Below, one piece after another: positions 7,970-16,179 of a DNA stretch of 54,738 nt (position 1 is the first letter of the stretch; each line of letters opens with the position of its first letter). This DNA is from an uncultured Bacillota bacterium (GTDB taxonomy: Bacteria; Bacillota; Clostridia; Peptostreptococcales; Anaerovoracaceae), in assembly GCA_949284065.1 (NCBI GenBank), contig CASDUO010000005.1, positions 1 through 54,738 on the forward strand. The letters are read 5' to 3'. The notes below the pieces were generated by a model. The model was not told where the DNA came from and did not search any database. It saw nothing but the letters and a program-made list of their open reading frames with translations. The translations under genes were made by a program, and so were the position numbers.

Positions 7970-8350
7970 TTAATCGCATGTCTTTATGAATTCCTCATAT
8001 TCTCCTGCGCTGAGCAGTTCTCCCGTTCCTGTGACGCCTTCCATTTTTACCAGCCAAGATCCGTAAGGATCGCTGTTGATCGCCTCCGGACTGTCCAGGA
8101 GTTCTTCATTCACTTCCGCTACCGTACCGTTTACAGGCATTATGATGTCGGACACCGCTTTTACAGATTCAACGTCACCAAAGACTTCATCTGCTTCAAA
8201 GCTGTCCCCCTCCTCAGGAAGGTTTACGAACACCAGATCCCCAAGAGCGTCCTGAGCATAATCTGTCAGACCTACGAGAGCAGTGTCGTCATCCACCATC
8301 TTCACCCATTCGTGGGACTTTGAATATTTGAGTTCATTCGGAAAATTCAT
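7970..8350 (-). CDS. gcvH: glycine cleavage system H protein
   Basis: This 126-residue lipoyl carrier shuttles the aminomethyl group from the P-protein to the T-protein and electrons to the L-protein. The lipoylation site is Lys64 in [13 protein letters not shown]. The fold is seen in YSKSHEWVK at the start and [13 protein letters not shown] before the site. The start at 8350 ([15 protein letters not shown]) has GGAGGT about 6 nt upstream; an in-frame ATG at 8428 would overlap the preceding gene and add unrelated residues. Its spacing to gcvT-glyA is 61 nt. The lipoate ligase two genes further on is the likely modifying enzyme. Confidence 0.96.
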   Translation of the reverse strand: MNFPNELKYSKSHEWVKMVDDDTALVGLTDYAQDALGDLVFVNLPEEGDSFEADEVFGDVESVKAVSDIIMPVNGTVAEVNEELLDSPEAINSDPYGSWLVKMEGVTGTGELLSAGEYEEFIKTCD

Positions 8351-8411
8351 TTTACTACCTCCATTTTTTTCTCGATTCAACTTATTTTTCATATCTATCC
8401 GCACAGGGGGC

Positions 8412-11096
8412 TCATATACCCAGTTCACCGGCCAGTCTGCCTAAAGCTCCCTCCACATCATCTTCGTCGAAACAATATCTCATTGTCGTGAACTGCTCTC
8501 TGAGCTTTTTCACTTCTTCTTTCACATCCTTCTCATTGAACACACACTCAGCCATGAGCTCAGCAGTTTTGGCGAATTCTTTTTCTCCGAACCCGTATCT
8601 GGTCATTTCCGCCACGCCAAGTCTCAAAGCTCCCGATGCAGTGAAGCCTTCCTCATAAGGAGTAGCCTGATAGTTGCAGATGAGATCGTTGTCCTCCAGT
8701 CTCTGAGCGACTCTTGCGCCTGAAGCATATCCCACCTCTACGATCACCTGATGGGTCTGCGTGAATCCTAAAGCCGGATCTCCTGCCACTGTGAATCCCG
8801 CTTCTTTCAGACTCTTTGCAAAGCTCTTCGCGTTGTTTATCACTGCTTTCTGATACTCGTCTTTGAAGGTGTTCATCTCATAGGCGGCCATCAACAGGGC
8901 CAGCTGCGTCCCCAGATGGTGGTTGCTGGTGCTGCCCGGGAAAGCTCTCGACTGTATGGTCTCCCAAAGCTCATATTTCACATCGTCTTTATCCCAGTTC
9001 ACACCTACGATCCCGCGCTGAGGTCCGAAGAAAGTCTTATGGGTAGACCCGGTCACTATATCCGCTCCATCTTCAAATGGCTTTTGGAAATAGTCTCCTA
9101 TGAGTCCCAGCACATGAGCCATATCGTACATGATGTTCACGTCATATCCGCCTGCTTTTATAAAATCGCTGATCTCTTTCACAGGTTCTTTATACAGTAC
9201 CATGCTCTTGCCGAAAATGATGAGTTCCGGCCTGTATTCGTCTATCACTTCTTTTGTCTTTGCCACATCTATCCTGTAGGGATCTTCTTCGCACACAGGG
9301 AAATTCACTACAGCTTTTTTCTCCGTTACAGGGTCTGTTGCCACATAGTCTTTCAGGGCGCCCATGGGCTGCGCGGAAAGATGTCCGCCTTTGATGATAT
9401 GGTTGTTCAAGATATAGCCCAGACGGCGAGGCTCCACTTTTCTGTTCAGCCTGTTCTTGAAGTCCACCAGAGACGAGAATACGCAGGTGTTAGACATCTG
9501 TCCGCTCAGCACTCTGGTCTCCACTTCTTTACACCCAAGGAACTTTGCCATCTCATCTACCAGCATTTCCTCGACACGGCTGATGAAACCTGTTCCCTGA
9601 TAATAGAATATCTCTTCGTTATAAAACGATTCCACCTTTCTGTGTTCTGCATATCTCAAACAGGGGTCTGCTATCTGGAGCATCCTTACCGCCTTGGAGG
9701 CTGCCATCTCTGAAGGTATCATATTGATACATTCCTTTTCCCTCCACACGGTGTTGTCTATAGTATCTTTTATCAGGCTCAAAGCCGACCTTTTTCCAGG
9801 AGTCCCTGAAGTCTTTTCTTTCTCCGTATCCCTTTCGTTCTGTCTGGTCTCTTCTTCGCCATATATTATCACCCGTGTATAGGGAGGCGCATCGTTTTTC
9901 ATATGGGTTTTGGGGATCACCGCGTCGAGCAGTTTTCCTCTTACATCCACCTGCACCCTGGTGTCGGTAACTATCCGGCTGTCGATATAGCAAAAGCCTA
10001 TGCTCCTCTTTTTCACCTCTTCGGTGATCACAGTTTCGAGACCTTTGCCTTCGGAAGCATAATATGGCACCATGGTACCGCTGGTCACGTATCCGACTTC
10101 CTTGCCGTCTACGAGCACAGGGCATCCGGCTCTCATGACGCCTCGTCCCAGCAGAGTGATGGGCATGATCCTTTTGGGCAAGGCGGCGCAGTCGGAAAAG
10201 TCCCCGTTGTTTATCCTTATGAAAGCTTCCTGCTGTGCCTTGAGCTTTTCTCTGCCGACATAGTCCTTTTTCCTGTCTGAAAAGCTCACTGCGAATTTGG
10301 CAAGAGGAACGGCGAAAATAGGTATCTTCCTGCCGTCTTTATCCTTGCCCAGTTCATGTCCGTGAAGGGGCATCCCCGCCTCTAATCTTGTGGTGTCTCT
10401 GGCGCCCAGTCCTGCCGGCCTGGCGCCTTCCTCAATGAGGAGATCCCACAACGGCTCCGCATATCCACTCTTTATATATACTTCGTATCCTATGGGCTCA
10501 CCTGTGTATCCCGTCTTTGCCACCTTCAGTTCTGCATCATCCAGTCCGGGAACAGTCAGGGTGTTCAGTTCGTTCCTCATAGGTTCGGTTATCTGCACAT
10601 CCTCTCCGAGGATCTTTTGTAATATGTTCTTTGACTCAGGCCCCTGGATGGCTATGGCTGCCCATTCCTTTGAGATGTTCTCCATAGTCACGTCGAAATC
10701 AGAGATGTATTTATTGAAGTGATCCACCACCAGATCTGTATTGGCGGCATTGACGACCACAGTGTATCTGTCCTCCTCAAAGCGATATACATAGGCATCG
10801 TCCAGAGCTCCGCCTTCCTCGTTGGGCACTATGGTATACTGGGCCTTGTTCACTTCCAGGGCCTCCACATTGTTTGAGAGCACGTGCTGTAGGAAGGCTT
10901 CTTTGTCGGGCCCGGATATGACCAGCCTCCCCATATGTGATACGTCGAATATGCTGCATCGCTGCCTGGTATAGAGATGTTCGGCGATTATCCCGGTAGG
11001 GTACTGGACCGGCATTTCCCATCCTCCGAAATCCACCATGGTGCCCCCTGCCTTCAGGTGAGCATCATATAACTGAGTTCGTTTCAATTGATCCAT
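8412..11096 (-). CDS. GcvT-GlyA fusion: aminomethyltransferase + serine hydroxymethyltransferase
   Basis: One continuous 894-codon frame encodes two enzymes normally made separately. Residues ~1-412 are the T-protein, which releases ammonia from aminomethyl-GcvH and forms 5,10-methylene-THF ([55 protein letters not shown]). A charged linker (~413-434, rich in E, R and K) leads to residues ~435-894, a serine hydroxymethyltransferase with the PLP lysine near 687 ([14 protein letters not shown]). The GlyA half is divergent from the common bacterial form. The product of the first half is a substrate of the second, which uses it with another glycine to make serine, so the fusion could promote channelling of methylene-THF (inference). 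The ATG at 11096 follows a strong AAAGGAGG. It is the first gene after the glycine riboswitch. There is no frameshift or stop in the linker. Confidence 0.93.
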   Translation of the reverse strand: MDQLKRTQLYDAHLKAGGTMVDFGGWEMPVQYPTGIIAEHLYTRQRCSIFDVSHMGRLVISGPDKEAFLQHVLSNNVEALEVNKAQYTIVPNEEGGALDDAYVYRFEEDRYTVVVNAANTDLVVDHFNKYISDFDVTMENISKEWAAIAIQGPESKNILQKILGEDVQITEPMRNELNTLTVPGLDDAELKVAKTGYTGEPIGYEVYIKSGYAEPLWDLLIEEGARPAGLGARDTTRLEAGMPLHGHELGKDKDGRKIPIFAVPLAKFAVSFSDRKKDYVGREKLKAQQEAFIRINNGDFSDCAALPKRIMPITLLGRGVMRAGCPVLVDGKEVGYVTSGTMVPYYASEGKGLETVITEEVKKRSIGFCYIDSRIVTDTRVQVDVRGKLLDAVIPKTHMKNDAPPYTRVIIYGEEETRQNERDTEKEKTSGTPGKRSALSLIKDTIDNTVWREKECINMIPSEMAASKAVRMLQIADPCLRYAEHRKVESFYNEEIFYYQGTGFISRVEEMLVDEMAKFLGCKEVETRVLSGQMSNTCVFSSLVDFKNRLNRKVEPRRLGYILNNHIIKGGHLSAQPMGALKDYVATDPVTEKKAVVNFPVCEEDPYRIDVAKTKEVIDEYRPELIIFGKSMVLYKEPVKEISDFIKAGGYDVNIMYDMAHVLGLIGDYFQKPFEDGADIVTGSTHKTFFGPQRGIVGVNWDKDDVKYELWETIQSRAFPGSTSNHHLGTQLALLMAAYEMNTFKDEYQKAVINNAKSFAKSLKEAGFTVAGDPALGFTQTHQVIVEVGYASGARVAQRLEDNDLICNYQATPYEEGFTASGALRLGVAEMTRYGFGEKEFAKTAELMAECVFNEKDVKEEVKKLREQFTTMRYCFDEDDVEGALGRLAGELGI

Positions 11097-11148
11097 TCCT
11101 TCCTCCTTTGGTTCCCCTGAGTGTACTGCTCCGGCAGCCCTTCAAATC

Positions 11149-11183
11149 AAAAAGCGCGCCAAAGCAAATCATTGCCTGCGCGC
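11149..11183 (-). terminator. terminator of the glycine riboswitch
   Basis: On the minus strand, AGCGCGC pairs with GCGCGCT, extended inside by AGGCAA with TTGCTT, and is followed by a run of five T. It lies directly after the second aptamer and about 50 nt before gcvT-glyA, so it is the likely expression platform. Glycine binding would be expected to prevent it forming, giving an ON switch (established for the family, inferred here). Confidence 0.75.
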
Positions 11184-11345
11184 TCTGTCTCGTTACCTGA
11201 AAGATTCAACTTCTTCGGTGCATTCCTGCTTTCCAGAGTGTCGTCCAGACTCAGTCCTTTTGCCTGAGAGTTTATTCGCACTTCACCTTCGGCGCCGCAG
11301 CTGCAAAGCTTGCAACCGCAGTCTCTCCCGAGTCCTTCACCCAAC
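11155..11345 (-). promoter_or_regulatory. tandem glycine riboswitch
   Basis: Read on the minus strand, the conserved elements of two glycine aptamers appear in order. The first has GGGAGAGAC (11322-11330 region), CGCCGAAGG (about 11289-11298) and CTCTCAGGCAAAAGGAC (11254-11270). The second has ACTCTGGAAAG (about 11230-11242), GCACCGAAG (about 11212-11221) and CTTTCAGGTAACGAGACAGAG (11180-11200). The two are joined by a short linker, as in the classic cooperative tandem form. It controls the glycine cleavage operon that starts at 11096. A 65-codon open frame across it has no ribosome site and is a by-product. Confidence 0.95.
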
Positions 11346-11389
11346 TTTTATTCCTATCCGTACCGTATTTCCCTCGGATATTTTTTTAG

Positions 11390-11419
11390 ATTGTAGCATA
11401 GACTTCTTGGCTCTGTAAA
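11390..11419 (-). promoter_or_regulatory. promoter of the glycine operon
   Basis: On the minus strand TTTACA (11414-11419) and TACAAT (11390-11395) are 18 bases apart. Transcription would begin near 11383, about 40 nt before the first riboswitch aptamer. Both hexamers match the sigma-A consensus at five of six positions. Confidence 0.7.
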
Positions 11420-11567
11420 GAATATTTTTCCCGCTTTTCGGAATAGATTCTTAACTGTCAAGACCTTGTCCATAGATTGTGGATTGACTGCAGGATATTG
11501 ATGCCTCGGATCTGCATTGACCGATCGAGAACGGTCTTGCCTTATATAATGAAATAGGAATCGAAGA

Positions 11568-11638
11568 AAATCCCCGACCTTATGCAGCCATCGGCTGTTT
11601 GCACCTTATTTCTTGACCAGAGTCGTCGGGGATTTTCA
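11568..11638 (-). terminator. long inverted repeat after the CotH-like gene
   Basis: GAAAATCCCCGAC (11568-11580) is the perfect inverse of GTCGGGGATTTTC (11627-11639 region). The 13-bp stem encloses about 46 nt that contain a smaller hairpin (AGCCGATGGCT on the minus strand). The stop codon of the CotH-like gene overlaps the outer arm. The ATTTTC after the stem gives only a short T run, so it is a terminator-like or mRNA-stabilising element. It separates the SigI cluster from the glycine operon promoter; the remaining stretch up to 11390 holds nothing else I can identify. Confidence 0.55.
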
Positions 11639-13039
11639 TTTGTCGTATTCCAGATCTGCGATCTCACCCATGTCAGGCAGCCATACATCGGAGGCATCGA
11701 CAAACTCGTTTCCTTCCCCGCTCTGCCCCCTGATGGTGGATGCTATCTCGCCTGTCAGCTGTTTTCTTATGCTCTCTGACCTCAATGTGCAGAAATCGCT
11801 GAACGTTTCAACCGCCTTTTCAAAATCCTCATAGGAGCAAAATGCCGTAGGATCCTTCTTTACGTAAGGTCCTATCATTTCGAGCGTCTTCCTCACATCG
11901 ACTGCAAATTTGCCGTTTTCGAAATGATCTTCCAAAAATCTGTCATAATATCGGTGATAGGTGTCGTAATACTCCTCATGCTGCATCAGATTGTGGAACA
12001 GAGGTCTGTTCAGCATGACTTCTCCCCATGCCGGTGTGTCTATTGGATAATTCACATACAGATCGGGATCGTTTACGGGATCGGGCATCCCCAGAGAATA
12101 CGTGCCGTATGCCAGATTATAGTCCCATGGCAGTATACTTATCCTGCCGTCTTTTTCATACAGAAAATAATTGTGTCCCGTAGGACCCAGGTAGCTGTCC
12201 AGGTTCACGACGAATGTCTGCACTACGAAATACCTGATCACCTGATCCACATCTACGGCAGACTCTATATCTTTGTTCTCATCAAGGATCTTCAGAGCCT
12301 CTATCAGTCTCTTCCTGTCAGCATCGGATGTTTCGAACTTTTCATTCCTGAATATGTTATCATAGCTGCTCACTTTATCATCGGTATACTTCAAGGCCAC
12401 ATCGGCATTTTCGTCTTCCAGACTCTTGTAGTCCGGCTTATACAATTCCCCGTGGCCGTTACCGTACACTCTCTTGGCGAAACTTTCCTCCGGCTCTTCT
12501 ATGGCCAGGAACAGGCCCCGATCCTCCCCGTTCACCTTGACCCATGTATAGCTGCACAAGGGTACAGGCACCTCCATGCTGTCCATCATTTCATAGGTCA
12601 TATAATTCTTCATATAGCTGTTGTCCTGAAACGAAGCATCAAGAGACATCTTGTCCAATCCGTGATATGTGTTTCCCGGACCGTAATGATCGAACTCTAT
12701 TTTCAGGCTGTACCTGTCCGATCCGTATCGTTCCACCAGGCTCAATGAATTATTGCCTTTGGCCCTGAGGCCGATGTCGGTGAACTCTTCACCGTCTATG
12801 ACTGCGTCACAACGAATGTATTCTTCTTCGGGGGCCTCATCCAAAAACTCATCCCAGTCATCCACAAGCAGATCTATCTCATGGACACGGCTGTCGTCAA
12901 ACAGTTTATATGCGTACGGAGGTTCCGACGACATCCTTGTAAGGCCGAGACTCTCGCCAAACATGAGCAATACGGTCAGAACCACCGCCGCCACAGCAGC
13001 TGCGATGCATATTTTATCTATATGCCTGTGCTTTATCAT
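11636..13039 (-). CDS. CotH-family kinase-like membrane protein
   Basis: This 467-residue protein has one N-terminal membrane segment (residues ~9-28), and the rest is probably outside the cell. It belongs to the CotH family, whose spore-coat member is an atypical kinase that phosphorylates Ser-rich coat proteins. Family landmarks are GLRAKGNNSL, RYSLKIEFDHY, YKNYMTYEMMD-like helix text, GLFLAIEEPEESF and the active-site-like ISILPWDYNLAYGTY. The start at 13039 is only 4 nt after the DUF4956 gene, so it belongs to that operon; a longer start would overlap it. It is the last gene of the SigI-associated unit. Candidate substrates encoded beside it are the Ser/Tyr-rich tails of RsgI and the lipoprotein (inference). 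Most CotH homologues outside Bacillus have no proven role. Confidence 0.85.
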   Translation of the reverse strand: MIKHRHIDKICIAAAVAAVVLTVLLMFGESLGLTRMSSEPPYAYKLFDDSRVHEIDLLVDDWDEFLDEAPEEEYIRCDAVIDGEEFTDIGLRAKGNNSLSLVERYGSDRYSLKIEFDHYGPGNTYHGLDKMSLDASFQDNSYMKNYMTYEMMDSMEVPVPLCSYTWVKVNGEDRGLFLAIEEPEESFAKRVYGNGHGELYKPDYKSLEDENADVALKYTDDKVSSYDNIFRNEKFETSDADRKRLIEALKILDENKDIESAVDVDQVIRYFVVQTFVVNLDSYLGPTGHNYFLYEKDGRISILPWDYNLAYGTYSLGMPDPVNDPDLYVNYPIDTPAWGEVMLNRPLFHNLMQHEEYYDTYHRYYDRFLEDHFENGKFAVDVRKTLEMIGPYVKKDPTAFCSYEDFEKAVETFSDFCTLRSESIRKQLTGEIASTIRGQSGEGNEFVDASDVWLPDMGEIADLEYDK

Positions 13040-13043
13040 GACC

Positions 13044-13715
13044 CTACCCCATATAGTCTCCGTTGTAAGACACGAGGACAGCGTTAGAAACACCCTCCAT
13101 CTCTGCAAGATCGTTTATGAATGCGGAGTGGCCTTCTTTGAGTCGTACCTCATAATTCAGTTCTATATCTCCCTTTGTAACGCTTTTGCTCTTTACTGAC
13201 ATTTTCTCCACTTTGTCGGATATGAATTTACGAGCCTCCTCTTCTGTATCGCTGTCACTGCAATGGAGCACAAGTATATACGGTCTGTCGAACGTCTTTT
13301 TTTCCGAGAACACCAGCAGTACGATGCCTACGAATATACTTCCGAACACTGCAAGCACCATTAGACCCGCTGCCAGCACTATTCCCACGGCGATGCTCCA
13401 AAACAGGAAAACTATATCCATGGGCTCCTTCACTGCAGTTCGGAACCTCACGATGGAAAGGGCACCTACCATACCTAATGACAACACCACATTGCTGCTC
13501 ACCGCGAGTATGACCAGGGTCGTTATCATCGTCATCCCTATGAGGGATATACCGAAGCTTGGAGCATACATCACCCCTGAAAAGGTCCTCTTGTATATGA
13601 AGAATATGAACGATCCCAGCGCGAAAGCCAAAGCCATGGCGAAGATCGTATCTATGATGCTCACCGAAACGACGCTGTCCAAAAATCCGGATTTGAAAAT
13701 GTCCTGAAACGTCAT
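13044..13715 (-). CDS. DUF4956 membrane protein
   Basis: This 223-residue protein has about four membrane segments in its first 135 residues. They contain the DUF4956 signature GALSIVRFRTAVKEPMDIVFLFWSIAVGI, which places a charged RFRTAVKEP loop between helices. A soluble alpha/beta domain of about 85 residues follows (ILVLHCSDSDTEEEARKF and so on). Function is unknown. Members are often found next to VTC-domain polyphosphate polymerases and CotH proteins, exactly as here. It begins 41 nt after the polymerase and ends 4 nt before the CotH gene. A role in moving or presenting the polymer at the membrane is possible but speculative. Confidence 0.85.
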   Translation of the reverse strand: MTFQDIFKSGFLDSVVSVSIIDTIFAMALAFALGSFIFFIYKRTFSGVMYAPSFGISLIGMTMITTLVILAVSSNVVLSLGMVGALSIVRFRTAVKEPMDIVFLFWSIAVGIVLAAGLMVLAVFGSIFVGIVLLVFSEKKTFDRPYILVLHCSDSDTEEEARKFISDKVEKMSVKSKSVTKGDIELNYEVRLKEGHSAFINDLAEMEGVSNAVLVSYNGDYMG

Positions 13716-13756
13716 TTGTTTTCTCCTTTTACCGTAAAATATCCACTCTCTGCCCG

Positions 13757-14467
13757 TCAGTCATATCGCCTGCACATAGCATATTTTGAAAAAGCCGTCC
13801 TTCTCCGGTCAGGTCCCTGCATCGCTATCTTGACGATATCCGGCAGGAAACTGTCATACTTCACTTCCAGCACCCGCAGGTCGTCAGACATGCTCACGAG
13901 TTTTTTTCTGTCTGCCGGGAAAGCGGCGTCCGCCATACCGGAACGAAGGTCTCTGTCTATGGTTATCCTCACATTGCCCGGGGCGTACAGAAAAGCTTCT
14001 CTCTCATATGTGACCACGGTTTTCGGCTTCAGGAGCTGTCCTTTCAGTTTGCTATAAAATTCTACCAATAACCCGTCTTCTCTTTCGGCCAAAAAAGCTA
14101 TCCTGCCTTTCATGATATCTCTTACCTCTTCATATGTGAGTGCGGTACTCCTCTTGGCGCACAGATCGCCGTTTTTATATTTCTTTTCCAATCTTATGAA
14201 TGACATATCATCCCCGTAATACCTTATCCGGAATTTTTCACGGCTTTTTACTCCTGCCATTTTTTCTTTCAGCGCTTTATCATAGGGAGTATCAAAATAC
14301 AAACTGCTCACACGATATGAACCGTGTGAGTCAGCGTGTCTGTCATGTAAGAACAGTTTTCTTAGCCTTTCAGACAATATCCTGTCGTCTATACTGTTTA
14401 TGTTGTATTTGATTTCGTGCCGCATCGCCTTCGGCTCTTTTTCATGAACTTTTATCTCAGTCGTCAT
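13757..14467 (-). CDS. VTC-domain polyphosphate polymerase
   Basis: This 236-residue cytoplasmic enzyme has the tunnel fold of the VTC family, which makes polyphosphate from ATP in yeast vacuoles. Motifs run in order: MRHEIKYNIN (acidic-basic first strand), YRVSSLYFDTPYD, REKFRIRYYGDD, FIRLEKKYKNG, VVTYEREAF, VRITIDRDLRSG and RVLEVKYDSFLPD. The alternating Glu, Lys and Arg residues of these strands line the tunnel. The ATG at 14467 overlaps the end of the lipoprotein gene by 11 nt, which suggests translational coupling; there is no clear ribosome site. A longer frame upstream is just the lipoprotein's repeats read in another phase. It is followed by DUF4956 and CotH genes. The bacterial substrate has not been settled for this branch. 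Confidence 0.85.
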   Translation of the reverse strand: MTTEIKVHEKEPKAMRHEIKYNINSIDDRILSERLRKLFLHDRHADSHGSYRVSSLYFDTPYDKALKEKMAGVKSREKFRIRYYGDDMSFIRLEKKYKNGDLCAKRSTALTYEEVRDIMKGRIAFLAEREDGLLVEFYSKLKGQLLKPKTVVTYEREAFLYAPGNVRITIDRDLRSGMADAAFPADRKKLVSMSDDLRVLEVKYDSFLPDIVKIAMQGPDRRRTAFSKYAMCRRYD

Positions 14468-15200
14468 ACCCGCTGTCACCGTCATACCCGCTGTCACCGT
14501 AGTCGCTGCTGCCGTAATCGCTGTTCCCTCCGCCGTAATCACTGTTGCTGTCGTAGTTGCTGTTACCGCCGCCGTAATTGCTGTTGCTGTCATAATTCGT
14601 GTTGCCGCCGCTCGTTCCGTTGTAATCGGAATCGCCATAATAATCGGTATTACCGTTATTGCCTGCATTTGATTTTTTTATGGTTTTCTTTTCATAGCTG
14701 CTGTTTCCGTAAGGAGATACCGAATAGTTGCTCATGCCGTAGTTGCTCTCTCCCTCTATAACGATCTTCCCTGTATATTTTTTGTTGCTCATCTGTTTCT
14801 TCAATGATTTGACTATATTTTGGAGGAAATCATCTGAAGGCATGTGAGACCCGTCTTCTACCTCTATGGTTATCTTCCTGCCTTTATTACCTTTCTTGAG
14901 ATAGCCTTCTTTGTCCATCATGGCTACCAGTTCCCTTATCACTTCTCCTGAAGTCTTTCCCTCATAACCTGTATAATCCGCAATAAGTTCTCTGCCGTCG
15001 TTATTTATTCCCTCTATGCCCGTAACGTTCCCTTCCTCATCATAATCCACGGCCACCTCCGGATTCACTTTGACTACCAGTCTGCCTGTCTCGGCTGCCG
15101 ACGCCGTATCGCCACATCCTGTGATCGTTCCTGCCATCATTACCAGCACCAGTATCAGCGCCATTATTTTTGCCAAACTCTTGTTTCTTATTCTTTCCAT
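14457..15200 (-). CDS. RsgI-like lipoprotein with low-complexity tail
   Basis: The 247-residue precursor starts MERIRNKSLAKIMALILV and has a lipobox ITGC with Cys29 as the lipid anchor. Residues ~40-145 resemble the extracellular middle domain of RsgI anti-sigma factors (LVVKVNPEVAVDYDEEGNVTGIEGIN, then KITIEVEDGS). Residues ~150-247 are a tail built of imperfect SNYDSNSDYGGG units, ending GDSGYDD, the same ending as RsgI upstream. It lacks the RsgI N-terminal sigma-binding domain, so it is not itself an anti-sigma factor. The ATG at 15200 has AAAGG 8 nt upstream; the ATG at 15206 is too close to that site. A SigI-like promoter lies about 75 nt upstream. A role as surface sensor, matrix protein or kinase substrate is open. 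Confidence 0.75.
   Translation of the reverse strand: MERIRNKSLAKIMALILVLVMMAGTITGCGDTASAAETGRLVVKVNPEVAVDYDEEGNVTGIEGINNDGRELIADYTGYEGKTSGEVIRELVAMMDKEGYLKKGNKGRKITIEVEDGSHMPSDDFLQNIVKSLKKQMSNKKYTGKIVIEGESNYGMSNYSVSPYGNSSYEKKTIKKSNAGNNGNTDYYGDSDYNGTSGGNTNYDSNSNYGGGNSNYDSNSDYGGGNSDYGSSDYGDSGYDGDSGYDD
14470..14640 (-). repeat. imperfect tandem repeats coding the lipoprotein tail
   Basis: Units of about 33-36 bases with the core GGCGGTAACAGCAACTACGA-like coding pattern recur, giving Gly/Asn/Ser/Asp/Tyr-rich protein repeats. A similar but separate low-complexity stretch lies at the end of rsgI (about 15350-15480). Such repeats can vary in copy number between strains. Confidence 0.6.
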
Positions 15201-15273
15201 CTTCATATCCTTTCATCCTACGTTTATCCTCAACATCTTACTCCAAGCCGGCTTTTTTATTTACGCTACAGAA

Positions 15274-15302
15274 TACGCAGGATGTTTATCAAAAAACGGG
15301 GT
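15274..15302 (-). promoter_or_regulatory. SigI-type promoter of the lipoprotein-VTC-CotH unit
   Basis: The minus strand carries GACCCCG, then 19 bases, then CGTATTCTGTAG. The promoter of sigI itself has GACCCCG, 19 bases and CGAATACTATAG. ACCCC-type -35 and CGAA/CGTA-type -10 elements are those described for SigI-family sigma factors. The identical 20-base distance from ACCCC to CGWA in two places is unlikely by chance. The start of transcription would be about 65-70 nt before the lipoprotein start. Confidence 0.6.
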
Positions 15303-15339
15303 CGCAGATGATTTTTTTATTTTTTATCTATGAAATGTA

Positions 15340-16179
15340 TCAATCATCATATCCCGAGTCTCCATCGTCATCGCCTCCGTACCCGCTGTCTCCATATCCG
15401 CTGTTACCATAGTTGCTGTCTCCGTACCCACTGTCTGACGGCTGGCTTGGAGTACTGTTGCCTCCTCCCTGATCCGTTCCCGGCTGATGATCGTTATAAT
15501 ATGACCCGCCGTCATGATCGCTTTGCCCATATGATCTGGTATCCCGGCTTTTATTTTTATTGTCCGGCGCAGATATCACTGCCCGCTCTATATAGCCTTC
15601 ACCGTTTATCCTAATGATGACAGAATACTTCCCCTTGCCCAGACTATCTATCGAATCGGCTATTCCGGTCCCCAAAGTTTTACCCCATTCCTCATCCTCT
15701 GCATTTATGTCCACAGATATCTTCTTGCCGTCCTTCAGGAATCCCATCTCCACTGCCCTTGCCAAAAGGTCCGCCGTCACTGTATCTATATGTTTCTCCT
15801 CATAGGTATATCCTTCTATGAGCGCTTCGCCATCTTTGTTTTTTGGATCAAGACCTGTGACCTTATCATCTTCATCTACTCTTATCTCCACCTTGGGGTT
15901 TATATTCATGATGATCGTCGCTTCCGCCGACATTATGATGTTCATCATCGGGATCAGGGCGAGCATGAGGCATGCAGCCACCGCCACGATAGATGATATC
16001 TTTCTGACGCGTGATATCCCGGTTTTCCTTTCGCATCCCTCAAAGAAGCCTTCCATCATCACAACATCCGATACTCGTTCGCCGACCTCATATCCCAGAT
16101 TTGCCACTCTGTGGAATGCCCCGGTTTCATCCAGTACCACACTGTAGCTCAACCGGCTTTCCATTACCAGATATGTCAT
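15340..16179 (-). CDS. rsgI: anti-sigma-I factor RsgI with low-complexity tail
   Basis: This 279-residue single-pass membrane protein has the RsgI N-terminal domain at residues ~2-55 (LVMESRLSYSVVLDETGAFHRV), which binds SigI in the cytoplasm. The membrane segment is at ~62-83, and an extracellular middle domain covers ~88-200 (TIIMNINPKVEIRVDEDDKVTGLDP). Residues ~205-279 form a disordered tail rich in Gly, Ser, Asp, Tyr and Asn, ending DGDSGYDD. In cellulolytic clostridia this outer part is often a carbohydrate-binding module; here it is replaced by the tail, so the sensed signal is unknown. The ATG overlaps the sigI stop in an ATGA, which couples the two. The neighbouring lipoprotein repeats both the middle domain and the ending. 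Confidence 0.85.
   Translation of the reverse strand: MTYLVMESRLSYSVVLDETGAFHRVANLGYEVGERVSDVVMMEGFFEGCERKTGISRVRKISSIVAVAACLMLALIPMMNIIMSAEATIIMNINPKVEIRVDEDDKVTGLDPKNKDGEALIEGYTYEEKHIDTVTADLLARAVEMGFLKDGKKISVDINAEDEEWGKTLGTGIADSIDSLGKGKYSVIIRINGEGYIERAVISAPDNKNKSRDTRSYGQSDHDGGSYYNDHQPGTDQGGGNSTPSQPSDSGYGDSNYGNSGYGDSGYGGDDDGDSGYDD

Noticed and set aside
11147..11344. 65-codon open frame upstream of gcvT-glyA
   Set aside because: It coincides with the tandem glycine riboswitch and has no ribosome site; the conservation is that of RNA elements.
14468..14668. N-terminal extension of the VTC polymerase (Thr/Ala/Ile-rich repeats)
   Set aside because: These codons are the lipoprotein's repeat region read in another frame; the polymerase family starts near MRHEIKYN, so the ATG at 14467 is enough.
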